Shown here: one piece after another, positions 1 to 7,583 of the stretch
Numbering within the stretch: position 1 is the stretch's first letter
How the letters are laid out: every line of letters begins with the position of its first letter
Assembly: GCA_017881915.1 (NCBI GenBank)
Contig: JADGQK010000013.1
Coordinates: forward strand, 1 to 47,827
DNA: 47,827 nucleotides
From: Chloroflexota bacterium
GTDB lineage: Bacteria > Chloroflexota > Limnocylindria > Limnocylindrales > CSP1-4
Direction of reading: 5' to 3'
Notes under the pieces: model-generated
Told to the model about the DNA's origin: nothing
Database searches by the model: none
What the model saw: the letters and a program-made list of their open reading frames with translations, nothing else
Translations under genes and position numbers: made by a program

Positions 1-235
1 CTTCGTCCGGCTCCACGAGCAGGTCGCGGGCGTCGTGGCTCCCTCGAAAGTGGTGGCCATCGCCCTCAACACGTCGCTCTTCCCGGACGAGACAGCTGCC
101 CGCCGGGTGATCGCCGAGACCGTCGCCCAGACGGGCCTGCCCGCCGACGATCCGGTCCGCTTCGGCCCCGGGCGGCTGTGGGCCGCGATTCGGGCCGGGG
201 TGGAGGCTCTCGATCAGCCGGCGGCCGATCGATGA
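1..235 (+). CDS. DUF1611 (DgcN-like) protein, C-terminal fragment
   Basis: Only the last 77 codons lie in the window; the frame is open from base 2 and no start is visible. The segment KVVAIALNTS, followed by an ETGLPADDPVRFG block and a final LWAAI helix, matches the C-terminus of DUF1611 proteins. In described members (DgcN) the protein is a D-glutamate N-acetyltransferase, usually encoded next to an enolase-superfamily racemase (DgcA). That neighbour is present here: the stop overlaps the next ATG by 4 bp (ATGA), which implies translational coupling. Family assignment is from sequence; substrate is inferred from the gene pair. Confidence is limited because the nucleotide-binding part is outside the window. 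Confidence 0.75.
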   Translation, partial: FVRLHEQVAGVVAPSKVVAIALNTSLFPDETAARRVIAETVAQTGLPADDPVRFGPGRLWAAIRAGVEALDQPAADR

Positions 236-1293
236 GCCTGCTCCTGCAGAGCGAGACCATCCATCTGCCGTATCGCGAGCCATTCCGGATCGCCCGCGCC
301 CACGGTGGAGACGGGATGAACTCGGTGGTCGTCGAGCTGCGCAACGAGGCCTGGCCGGATCTGGTCGGCTATGGCGAGGGGTACCCGGACGCCTACTACG
401 GCGAGACGCTCGAGACGATGAGCGTGGTCCTGCCGCTCCTGCTCGCGGCGATCGCAGCGGGCGACCTCGAGATGGATTCGACCAACGGGGCGGCCAGGCT
501 CGAGCAGATCGGCGATCGGTTCGACGCCACGATCGCCCATCATGGCGCCGCGAAGTGCGCCATCGACATGGCGATCCATGATCTTGTCGGCAAGCGCCTG
601 GGCCTGCCGGTCTACCGATTGCTCGGCCTGTCCCCGGCGATCGGGCCGACCGACTTCACGATCGGGCTCGACGACCCCGAGGTCGTCGCTGCCCGAGCTG
701 CCCGGGCCGCCCGGTTTCCCGCCCTGAAGATCAAGGTTGGCGGCCCGTCCGACCTCGAGACCCTGGAGGCCGTCAGGCGGGTCTTCGGCGGTCCGATCCG
801 GGTGGACGCCAACACGGCCTGGACGCCCGAGCAGGGCGCCCGGCTGATCCCGGACCTGGTCCGGCTGGGGGTAGAGCTGATCGAGCAGCCGTTCGCAGCC
901 CACCGGCTGGACCAGCTGCGCTGGCTCCAGGAGCGCTCCGAGCTGCCCCTCGTGGCCGACGAGAGCGCGGTCACGATCCGCGACCTCGAGGCGCTCGTGG
1001 GGGTCGTGGACGGGGTGAACGTGAAGCTGGCGAAATGCGGCGGACCTGGACCGGCGGGGCGGATGCTCAGCCGTGCTCGCGAGCTCGGCTTTCGGACATT
1101 CCTCGGCTGCATGGAGGAGACGTCGCTGGGGATTGCTGCCTCGGCCCACGTTGCCGCCCTGGCCGACTGGATCGACCTCGACGGCTGCCTGCTGATCTCT
1201 GGTGACCCATTCGAAGGCCTCGAACTCGGGGCAGATTGCCGCTGGCAGCTGACCGCTGCACCCGGCCTGGGGATCCATCGCCGGCCGAGCTGA
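232..1293 (+). CDS. Enolase-superfamily dipeptide epimerase / N-acyl amino acid racemase (DgcA-like)
   Basis: 353-aa protein starting at the ATG that overlaps the upstream stop by 4 bp; a longer open frame begins inside the upstream gene and is not favoured. The fold is that of muconate-lactonizing/L-Ala-D/L-Glu epimerases: N-terminal capping domain to about residue 130, then a TIM barrel. Visible active-site elements are the KIK motif (Lys166, Lys168), metal ligands Asp192 (RVDAN), Glu218 (IEQPF) and Asp243 (VADES), and the second catalytic lysine Lys265 in VKLAKCGG. Two opposing lysines are what 1,1-proton-transfer epimerases and racemases need. Paired with a DUF1611 gene, the likely role is racemising N-acetyl-glutamate or epimerising an Ala-Glu dipeptide in D-amino-acid or peptidoglycan-peptide catabolism. 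The exact substrate is inference. Confidence 0.88.
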   Translation: MSLLLQSETIHLPYREPFRIARAHGGDGMNSVVVELRNEAWPDLVGYGEGYPDAYYGETLETMSVVLPLLLAAIAAGDLEMDSTNGAARLEQIGDRFDATIAHHGAAKCAIDMAIHDLVGKRLGLPVYRLLGLSPAIGPTDFTIGLDDPEVVAARAARAARFPALKIKVGGPSDLETLEAVRRVFGGPIRVDANTAWTPEQGARLIPDLVRLGVELIEQPFAAHRLDQLRWLQERSELPLVADESAVTIRDLEALVGVVDGVNVKLAKCGGPGPAGRMLSRARELGFRTFLGCMEETSLGIAASAHVAALADWIDLDGCLLISGDPFEGLELGADCRWQLTAAPGLGIHRRPS

Positions 1294-1368
1294 GGCACGG
1301 ACGCCGTGTGGACAACTTGGTGGACGAGATCGTGGACAAACCCCCTGCCCGGGGTCTGGGCTGCCGCC

Positions 1369-1374
1369 TATGAT
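1369..1374 (+). promoter_or_regulatory. Candidate -10 box (TATGAT) upstream of the 1495 gene
   Basis: TATGAT is a near-consensus -10 hexamer in very GC-rich surroundings. It lies 120 nt before the proposed TTG start at 1495, so it would give a transcript with a leader. No good -35 is seen 17 nt upstream. Confidence 0.35.
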
Positions 1375-1494
1375 GGTCTGAACGGGTTGAGACACCCTGG
1401 GAGGGGGCTCTCGGCACCCCGATTGCTCGCGGCCAGACCGCCCGCTACCGCGGTCGAGCGCGCCATGCAGACGCGAGAGGAGGAGGGCTACTCA

Positions 1495-1785
1495 TTGGCT
1501 GATATGCGCACGCCCGCCGCGCTGACCCTGTCCCCGGAGGCGGTCGATTTCGTGCGTTTCTGCTACCGCCGACGCCGGGTCGGCTGGCCGGAGCTGTACG
1601 ACGAAATGTGCGCCGTTGCGAGCCGCGGGCTCTACCAGGGCTGGGGCCTGGCTGAACTCTCCGAGCACGGCATCGGGTTCTCCCTCTTCGAGACGCCCGC
1701 GCTGGCCCGGGTCGCAGCGGACGTCGCCCGGGAAGAGTCTGACCGACGGGCCACGGCCGTCCCGATACCAGTGGCGGCCCACTGA
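1495..1785 (+). CDS. Hypothetical protein, about 96 aa
   Basis: Not recognised. I place the start at TTG 1495 because a strong AGGAGGAGGG Shine-Dalgarno run (1478-1487) sits 8 nt upstream. In-frame ATG codons at 1465 (overlapping that run) and 1504 (17 nt away) fit less well. The protein starts with LTLSPEAVDFVRFCYRRRR, then a compact segment with Trp, Tyr and Cys residues (VGWPELYDEMCAVASR, GLYQGWGLAELSEHGI), and ends in a charged Ala-rich tail. No membrane segment or signal peptide. Composition suggests a small soluble helical protein. It faces the next gene, with a terminator hairpin between them. Coding status rests on the strong ribosome-binding site and codon bias. Confidence 0.6.
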   Translation: MADMRTPAALTLSPEAVDFVRFCYRRRRVGWPELYDEMCAVASRGLYQGWGLAELSEHGIGFSLFETPALARVAADVAREESDRRATAVPIPVAAH

Positions 1786-1808
1786 CCGGGTTCCGGCTCA
1801 CTCAGGGC

Positions 1809-1837
1809 ACGACCCCCGTCGCAACGACGGGGGTCGT
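1809..1837. terminator. Bidirectional hairpin terminator between convergent genes
   Basis: A perfect 13-bp inverted repeat: ACGACCCCCGTCG (1809-1821), 3-nt loop CAA, and its complement (1825-1837). It lies between the stop at 1785 on the plus strand and the stop at 1877 on the minus strand. There is no strong T-tract on either side, as is common in GC-rich genomes. Confidence 0.7.
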
Positions 1838-1876
1838 CCGATTCCCAAACGCGCGCGGGTCGCGGCCCGACGGAGG

Positions 1877-2104
1877 CTAGGCCCGGATCTGGCGCCGCGC
1901 CATCTCACCCTCGATCTGGCGCTCAGCCTCGACGTAGCGGTCGATCTGGTCGCGGATCTCGTTCGCCGCGGGGGTGTACAGGTGGACCTGCTGCTGGAGG
2001 ATGTAGCTGAGCCGTCGACTGGTCATCCGGACGTGGTCGAGGTTCTTCATCAGGACCAGCGGGTCCATCGCGGCCAGGTCGGAGGGGTGATACATCTCCT
2101 GCAT
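1877..2104 (-). CDS. Hypothetical small helical protein, 75 aa
   Basis: Not recognised. The 75-residue product is highly charged and helix-prone: an N-terminal MQEMYHPSDLAAMDP, a middle region VRMTSRRLSYILQQQVHLY, and a C-terminal amphipathic segment rich in Arg, Glu and Gln (EIRDQIDRYVEAERQIEGEM). The heptad-like pattern suggests a short coiled coil. No Cys, no membrane segment. It lies 64 nt downstream of the DNA methyltransferase stop on the same strand and may be co-transcribed with it; its 3' end is insulated by the 1809-1837 hairpin. Length, composition and context argue for a genuine gene; function cannot be assigned. Confidence 0.6.
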   Translation of the reverse strand: MQEMYHPSDLAAMDPLVLMKNLDHVRMTSRRLSYILQQQVHLYTPAANEIRDQIDRYVEAERQIEGEMARRQIRA

Positions 2105-2168
2105 GGCCGCATTCTAGCCGGGGCTTCGCCGGCCTGACCGCGCCTCGGCGATCCGGGCGTGAGTGCGC

Positions 2169-3584
2169 CTATAGCGCGCGCAGGCGTCGAGGCGGCCAGT
2201 CCCAGTCGACCGGCAGCGCGGCACCGCTCAGGGCGCGGCGACGGCCGGCTTCGGTCGCGCCGAGGACGAGAATCCGATCCAGCTTTGTCGCCCGGCCGGC
2301 CTCGTCGCCCCACAGCTTCGTCATCTTCCGCCCAGCCGCCACGTCATCGAGGGCCACGCCCGCCAGCCGGTAACCGGCCGGCAGGGCCGCCTCGGCCCAG
2401 ACCTTCTCGGCGAGACCAACTCCGCCGATCAGGTGTCGGCCGCGGTCACGCTCGACGTCGCCGACCACCAGCACGACCACCGCGTCATCGGCCAGCGCGG
2501 GCCGCAGGCCGTCGAGCACTTCGCGCATGAACTGGAGGTAGGCGGTCCGGTGGTGAGCGTCGTCGAGGGCCGCGTCGATCGCCGCCGGATCTTCGCCAAG
2601 GAGCCAGGCCCGCATCCAGTTGTAGTAGCCGTATTTCACGACCCGCAGGTAGGGCGGTGAGGTCACGACCAGGCGTGCCCGGTCGGGCAAGCCCCGGGCG
2701 CGCAGCGCGGTCCGGGTGCGCACGCCGGCGTCGCGCGCGTCGCCGAGCAGGGCAATCCCGGTCGAGGCGGGCAGTGGCTGGCGGTACAGTCGGGTCAGCT
2801 TCCGATCGAGGCAGCCGAAGACGTCACGCTCGGGCGAGTGGAAGTCGGTTCGCGCGACGAAGTCGCGGACGTAGCCGCGGGCCATGCTGAAGGTGTTGGG
2901 CATGACTTCCGAGAGGTAGCTGGCCGACTTGCCGTGGAGGATCCCGGTCAGGCCCGCGGCGAGGAAGCGGTCAACCCGGTCGTCCAGGCGGAGGACCGTG
3001 CGAACGAAGAGGAGCTGGGCAAACGTCCGTGGGTGGAAGGCCAGGGCCACCTCGAGCGGGACCGGCTCGACCCCGTCAACCGGAGAGGCGAGCGAGCCGG
3101 CGGCCGGGACCAGCGCGCCGCCGGGGCCAGGTGCCGCCAGGAGGCGCAGTGAGAGGGCCAGCCAGGCTGCCCCTTCGCTTGCCCAACGCAGCCGAAGTGC
3201 AGTGAGCCGGGTCCGCGCCTCGGCCGGCGTCGCGGGCTCGACCTTGGCCGAGCTGAGCAGGTAGGCAAACGGATTGAGGTCGTTGCCAACCCCGATTCGG
3301 CCCTCGGCGCAGGCCTGCAGCGGTGTCGTGCCCCGGCCGCTGAACGGATCGAGGACGACGTCGCCGGGACGAGACCAGCGGGCGATGAAGGCATGGGCCA
3401 GGGCGGCCGGGAAGCTCGCCAGGTACGAGCACATCGGGTGGAAGCTGTGCCCCCACAGCCGCTGCTGGTCCTTCCACTCGGGCGCGATCGCCAGCCGGGG
3501 CAGCTCGGCGGGAAGCTCCAGGTCAAGCTGGGCGGCGTTCGGAGCGATGGACAGCGGGGTACTGGCGCGTTGGGCGCGCGGCAC
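2169..3584 (-). CDS. Orphan site-specific DNA methyltransferase (N4-cytosine/N6-adenine type)
   Basis: Amino-methyltransferase with the two signature motifs in the order I then IV. SAM-binding motif I is VLDPFSGRGTT and is followed by GVGNDLNPFAY; catalytic motif IV is TSPPY about 230 residues later. The TSPPYLRVVKYGYYNW context is typical of DNA modification methylases. The open frame extends to GTG 3647 (492 aa), but a TACACT -10-like hexamer lies inside that extension and a GAGG precedes GTG 3584, so I prefer the 471-aa form. No restriction endonuclease or specificity subunit is adjacent, so it is probably an orphan methylase with a regulatory or housekeeping role. Target sequence and N4/N6 choice cannot be read from this. 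Confidence 0.85.
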   Translation of the reverse strand: MPRAQRASTPLSIAPNAAQLDLELPAELPRLAIAPEWKDQQRLWGHSFHPMCSYLASFPAALAHAFIARWSRPGDVVLDPFSGRGTTPLQACAEGRIGVGNDLNPFAYLLSSAKVEPATPAEARTRLTALRLRWASEGAAWLALSLRLLAAPGPGGALVPAAGSLASPVDGVEPVPLEVALAFHPRTFAQLLFVRTVLRLDDRVDRFLAAGLTGILHGKSASYLSEVMPNTFSMARGYVRDFVARTDFHSPERDVFGCLDRKLTRLYRQPLPASTGIALLGDARDAGVRTRTALRARGLPDRARLVVTSPPYLRVVKYGYYNWMRAWLLGEDPAAIDAALDDAHHRTAYLQFMREVLDGLRPALADDAVVVLVVGDVERDRGRHLIGGVGLAEKVWAEAALPAGYRLAGVALDDVAAGRKMTKLWGDEAGRATKLDRILVLGATEAGRRRALSGAALPVDWDWPPRRLRAL

Positions 3585-3851
3585 GTTCAGGTGGACCTCA
3601 GCGAGGATTCGTCGGGCTCCCGGCGCGACGGAGGCGGAGTGTAGCACGCCGAATCGTGCCGTTCGCCCCGTACTCTGGACCCATCAGAGGCAGCCGCCAG
3701 GCAGGTCGGGGTGCTCGAAACGGCGACTGTTCCGCTAGACTTTGGTGGCGCCTGGCCCAGCGTCCCGGGAGTGCGATGGCTGCCGTTTGGGCAGCCATCA
3801 CCTTGTGCGGCCCATGCGTCGCGCTGCCGAATCCAAACCTGCGGAGGAGCG

Positions 3852-4427
3852 ATGATGGATGACCTGTTGAAGGGTGTCACCGGCGGTGGCCAGGGACAGG
3901 GCGCAGGCGGTATCGGCGACCTGCTGGGCAATCTCCTCGGCGGCGGGAACCTCGGCTCGGTCCTGGGTGCCGGAGCTGGAGCCGGTTTGGGCAACAGCAT
4001 GGGCGGGGGACTGGGGAGCGTGTTCGGAGGCGGCGTGGGAGCCCTCATCCCAACACTCCTGCCGGCCATCCTGGGGATGCTCGGCGGGAAGACCGCTGCC
4101 AACCAGTCGGGGCTGCACCAGGTCGTGGACACAATGCATGCGAGCGGCCTGGGGGCGGTCGCGCAATCGTGGGTCGGCAGTGGTCCCAATCAGCCCATCA
4201 CGGCAGCCCAGGTCGAGCATGTGTTCACGCCCGAACAACTGGCCGAGCTGTCGGCCAAGTCAGGCATCCCGGCGGATCAGGTCAGTGCCGGCGTAGCGTC
4301 GATCCTGCCGCACGTCGTGAACAGCCTGACGTCCGGTGGCACGCTACCCGAGCCGGCCCAGGTCCAGGGCGCGGTCGGCCAGCTCCAGCAGGCCCTCGCC
4401 GGACTGACTGCGGGTCTCGGGAAATGA
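3852..4427 (+). CDS. YidB family (DUF937) protein
   Basis: 191-aa protein starting at ATG 3852, preceded by GGAGGAG; a second ATG follows immediately. Residues 1-85 are an extremely Gly-rich low-complexity region (GGG, GAGAGAGLG repeats) with a hydrophobic stretch VGALIPTLLPAILGML. The C-terminal half carries the YidB signature: a SWVGSGPNQPIT motif, then VFTPEQLAELSAKSGI, then ILPHVVNSLT. Function of the family is poorly known. The stop overlaps the ATG of the HerA-type ATPase gene by 4 bp, so the two products are made together. A TAGACT hexamer at 3736-3741 could serve as -10 with a leader of about 100 nt. Confidence 0.85.
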   Translation: MMDDLLKGVTGGGQGQGAGGIGDLLGNLLGGGNLGSVLGAGAGAGLGNSMGGGLGSVFGGGVGALIPTLLPAILGMLGGKTAANQSGLHQVVDTMHASGLGAVAQSWVGSGPNQPITAAQVEHVFTPEQLAELSAKSGIPADQVSAGVASILPHVVNSLTSGGTLPEPAQVQGAVGQLQQALAGLTAGLGK

Positions 4428-6064
4428 ACCCGGCATTCCACGACGAGATGGGGGCTGGTTACAACCTGGCCCAGCCCGCCCTGCTCCTCGGAGCACCGAT
4501 GCTCGACGGTGAGGTCGCCGCCGACGTCAAGATCCAGGTGGCGTTGGCCATGATCAGCCGCCATGGCCTGATCGCGGGTGCGACCGGCACCGGTAAGACG
4601 ACGACCCTGAAGGTCATGGCCGGCGAGCTCTCGGCCGTCGGGGTGCCGGTCTTCATCAGTGACATCAAGGGCGACGTGACGGGCATCGCCGCGCCCAACG
4701 ATCCGAACAATGCGGCCGTCGTGCAGCGGTCGGCCGACCTCCAGATCACGTTCAGGCCCGAGGGCCATCCCGTCGAGTTCCTGTCGTTGTCGGGTCAGCT
4801 CGGCGCCCAGGTCCGGGCGACCGTCCATTCCTTCGGACCGGTCCTGCTGGGCAAGGTCCTTGAGCTCAACGACACCCAGACCTCGATCCTCTCGCTGATC
4901 TTCAAGTACTGCGACGACAACCAACTGCCGCTGCTCGACCTGAAAGACCTCCAGGCGATCCTGAAGTTCCTGAGCTCCGACGATGGCAAGGCGGCCCTGG
5001 CCGACTACGGCGGGATGTCGCCCGCTTCGGTCGGAGTGTTGCTCCGGTCGATCATCACCCTGGAGCAGTCGGGAGCGGACGTGTTCTTCGGAGAGCCTGA
5101 GTTCGACGTCAGCGACCTCCTGCGGACGACCGCCGACGGGAAGGGCATCATCAGCGTCCTCGAGCTGTCGGACGTCATGGACAAACCCAAGCTGTTCAGC
5201 ACCTTCATGCTCTGGATGCTGGCCCAGCTGTATCACACCCTGCCCGAGGTCGGCGACCTGCCCCAGCCAAGGCTGGCGTTCTTCTTCGACGAGGCACACC
5301 TCCTCTTCGATCAGGCCTCGGAGGCCTTGCTGGAACAGATCGAGCAGACCGTCCGCCTGATCCGCTCCAAGGGCGTCGGCGTGTACTTCTCGACGCAGGC
5401 ACCCACGGACATCGGACCGGCAGTCCTCGGCCAGCTCGGCAACCGCGTCGAGCACGCGCTCCGGGCCTTCACGCCGCAGGACGCCGACAACCTCCACAAG
5501 ACGGCCAGGACCTTCCCGACCTCCAGCTACTACGACGTCGAGAAGGTGATCACGTCGCTGGGCATCGGAGAGGCGCTCGTGACCGTCCTCTCGCCCAGGG
5601 GCGTCCCCACGCCGCTGGCTGCCACTCGGCTCGTCCCGCCATCCTGCCTCTTCGGTGCGCTCGACCAGGGCCAGTTCCAGCAGATGGTCGCCTCGGGATC
5701 GCTGCGTCCCAAGTACGGCGCGACGATCGATCGCCAGAGCGCCTACGAGATGATCACCGCCCGGATCCAGTCGGCCCAGGCGGCGGCCCAGGCCGCAGCC
5801 CAGGTAGCCGCACCGGTGGCCTATCCCCGCGCGGCCCCGACCGGCCCGGCTGGCCAGGTGACGATGAGCCAGGCGGACTACCAGCGGGCGGTTCGCGAAC
5901 AGGCGCGCGAGATGGAGCAACAGAAGCGTGCCCAGCAGCAGACCGCCCTCGCCAACAAGCGCGAGGAAACGCAGATCCTGCGGACCGGCACGAAGATCGT
6001 CACGTCGCGGGTGGGCCAGGACCTGATCCGGGGCGTCTTCGGCACCCTCTTCGGCAAGCACTGA
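4424..6064 (+). CDS. HerA-type helicase-like ATPase (DUF853)
   Basis: 546-aa P-loop ATPase starting at ATG 4424, which overlaps the upstream stop; a longer open frame reaches back into the previous gene and is not favoured. Walker A is GATGTGKT (residues 52-59), followed by ISDIKGDVTGI. Walker B is LAFFFDEAHLLF (Asp289, Glu290), and a sensor-like STQAPTDI segment follows. After about residue 440 there is an Ala/Gln-rich linker (AQAAAQAAAQ) and a charged, coiled-coil-prone tail. DUF853 proteins form hexameric HerA/FtsK-class motors; the partner and substrate are unknown. Translational coupling to the YidB-family gene is the main contextual clue. Confidence 0.87.
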   Translation: MNPAFHDEMGAGYNLAQPALLLGAPMLDGEVAADVKIQVALAMISRHGLIAGATGTGKTTTLKVMAGELSAVGVPVFISDIKGDVTGIAAPNDPNNAAVVQRSADLQITFRPEGHPVEFLSLSGQLGAQVRATVHSFGPVLLGKVLELNDTQTSILSLIFKYCDDNQLPLLDLKDLQAILKFLSSDDGKAALADYGGMSPASVGVLLRSIITLEQSGADVFFGEPEFDVSDLLRTTADGKGIISVLELSDVMDKPKLFSTFMLWMLAQLYHTLPEVGDLPQPRLAFFFDEAHLLFDQASEALLEQIEQTVRLIRSKGVGVYFSTQAPTDIGPAVLGQLGNRVEHALRAFTPQDADNLHKTARTFPTSSYYDVEKVITSLGIGEALVTVLSPRGVPTPLAATRLVPPSCLFGALDQGQFQQMVASGSLRPKYGATIDRQSAYEMITARIQSAQAAAQAAAQVAAPVAYPRAAPTGPAGQVTMSQADYQRAVREQAREMEQQKRAQQQTALANKREETQILRTGTKIVTSRVGQDLIRGVFGTLFGKH

Positions 6065-6113
6065 TCCGGCCGAACGGTGCGGCTCTGGTTCCGCTGACCA
6101 CTATCTGGAAATC

Positions 6114-6162
6114 CTGAATCTTCAGTATTGCCTGTATTAACAGACAGATGTAGCGTCAGGAC
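6114..6162 (+). promoter_or_regulatory. Promoter and operators of the MarR/GbsR gene
   Basis: An AT-rich pocket. TTGCCT (6128-6133), 17-nt spacer, TAGCGT (6151-6156), then 6 nt to ATG 6163 form a leaderless promoter. The palindrome CTGTATTAACAG (6132-6143) begins in the -35 and runs into the spacer. A second palindrome, CTGAATCTTCAG (6114-6125), lies just upstream. Both are good candidates for autorepression by the encoded regulator. Confidence 0.6.
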
Positions 6163-6672
6163 ATGACGGAAGAGGAGGCGGCGTTTATCGAGGCGATGGG
6201 CCAGTACCTTGGGGGTTACGGGATGACCCCGATGGCAGGCCGGCTGTGGGCCTGGCTGCTCATCTGCGATCCCCCGGCCCAGACTGCAGGCGATCTCGCC
6301 GTCGCGCTCAAGGCGAGCCGGGGCGCGATCAGCGGCGCGGCTTCCTCGCTCGCGTCGGCGGGCATGATCCGCCGGGTGCACCGGCGGGGCGACCGGCGCG
6401 AGTACTTCAGCGCGCCGCCGGGCACGTTCGACTCCCTGCTGCGCTCGGCCGGCACGGCCTACGGCCGGCTGTTCGCGATCACCTCCGAGGGCATTGCCGC
6501 CGTCGACGGCCGGCCCGGAGGCCGCGAGCGGCTCCAGGAGGTCCACGACGCGGTTGCGTTCGTGGCGCGCGAGCTCCCCGCGCTCATCGACCGTTATCTC
6601 GCCGAGCGCGGCTCGGCCGTCACTCGCCCGGTCCTCGCCGGGCGTCCCCAGCCTGAGGAGACCCCGGCATGA
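6163..6672 (+). CDS. MarR/GbsR-family transcriptional regulator
   Basis: 169-aa winged-helix regulator. Residues about 45-100 hold the helix-turn-helix and wing: TAGDLAVALKASRGAISGAASSLASAGMI, then RRVHRRGDRREYFSA. The C-terminal helices (LQEVHDAVAFVARELPALIDRYL) look like a dimerisation domain. ATG 6163 lies 6 nt after a TAGCGT -10 box, consistent with a leaderless transcript. The stop overlaps the ABC ATPase ATG by 4 bp, so regulator and exporter form one operon, and palindromes in its promoter suggest autorepression. Ligand unknown; the usual logic would be derepression by a substrate of the exporter. Confidence 0.87.
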   Translation: MTEEEAAFIEAMGQYLGGYGMTPMAGRLWAWLLICDPPAQTAGDLAVALKASRGAISGAASSLASAGMIRRVHRRGDRREYFSAPPGTFDSLLRSAGTAYGRLFAITSEGIAAVDGRPGGRERLQEVHDAVAFVARELPALIDRYLAERGSAVTRPVLAGRPQPEETPA

Positions 6673-7583
6673 CTGCCGTCATCCAGACCGAGAAGCTGAC
6701 CAAGTCCTACGGCTCGCACCGCGGAATCATCGATGTTGACCTGCAGGTGGCTCAGGGCGAGGTCTTCGGGTTCCTCGGGCCGAACGGGGCCGGCAAGACC
6801 ACCACCATCCGCACCATGCTCGATCTCATCCGCCCGACCTCGGGGCGGGCGCTCGTCTTCGGGATCGAGTCCTCGGCCGACCCGGTGGCGATCCATCGCC
6901 GCGTCGGGTACATCCCGGGCGAGTTCGCCCTGTACGACCGGCTCACGGGCAGCCAGACCCTGGAGTACTTCGCGAACCTGCGGGGCGGCGTGGACCGTGC
7001 GTACCAGGCCTCGCTCATCGAGCGGTTCGACCTCGACCCGTCCCGACGGTACAAGGAGTATTCGAAGGGCAACAAGCAGAAGGTCGGCGTGATCATCGCC
7101 CTGCAGCACCGGCCGGAGCTGCTCCTCCTGGATGAGCCCACCAGCGGGCTGGACCCGCTCGTCCAGCAGACGTTCTTCGCGACGCTTCGCGAGACCGTCC
7201 AGAGTGGCGCGACCGTCTTCCTCTCCAGCCACATCCTCTCCGAGGTCGAGAAGAGCGCCGACCGGGTGGCGATCATCCGCGATGGTTGCATCGTGAAGAC
7301 CGACACCGTTGAGGGCCTGCGCGACCTCGCCCACCACCAGGTCGAACTCCGTTTTGCGGGCCCCGTGCCCGCCGATGAGTTCGCGGCGCTTCCGGGGGTG
7401 AGCGACCTCGTTGCCGACGACCACGTCCTGCGGATGCGCGTCGCCGGCGCGATCACCCCGGTCGTCCGGGCGGCCGCGCGCTACGAGCTGCTCGACTTCG
7501 TGTCGCGCGAGCCCTCGCTCGAGGAGACCTTCCTCGCCCAATACGGGCAGGTGCCCGTCGAGGTGACCGGAGATGGCCATTAG
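6669..7583 (+). CDS. ABC transporter ATP-binding protein
   Basis: 304-aa nucleotide-binding subunit. Walker A GPNGAGKTTT at about residues 38-47, a YSKGNKQKV signature in place of the usual LSGGQ, Walker B LLLLDEPTSGLDP, and H-loop SSHILSEVE. The C-terminal 70 residues form the accessory domain seen in drug/antibiotic exporters. The degenerate signature KGNKQK is characteristic of a subfamily that pairs with very large two-half ABC-2 permeases, as the next gene is. The start overlaps the regulator stop by 4 bp and the end overlaps the permease by 11 bp. A closely similar paralogue starts at 47032. Confidence 0.92.
   Translation: MTAVIQTEKLTKSYGSHRGIIDVDLQVAQGEVFGFLGPNGAGKTTTIRTMLDLIRPTSGRALVFGIESSADPVAIHRRVGYIPGEFALYDRLTGSQTLEYFANLRGGVDRAYQASLIERFDLDPSRRYKEYSKGNKQKVGVIIALQHRPELLLLDEPTSGLDPLVQQTFFATLRETVQSGATVFLSSHILSEVEKSADRVAIIRDGCIVKTDTVEGLRDLAHHQVELRFAGPVPADEFAALPGVSDLVADDHVLRMRVAGAITPVVRAAARYELLDFVSREPSLEETFLAQYGQVPVEVTGDGH

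Noticed and set aside
214-1395. 393-codon minus-strand frame over the epimerase gene
   Set aside because: Shadow of the enolase-superfamily gene, without domain resemblance.
3711-3851. Upstream extension of the YidB-family gene to GTG 3711
   Set aside because: Extension has no similarity to the family, contains a likely -10 box (TAGACT), and the ATG at 3852 has a good ribosome-binding site.
4277-6061. 594-codon minus-strand frame opposite the HerA-type ATPase
   Set aside because: Mirror of a clear P-loop ATPase gene; no motifs of its own.
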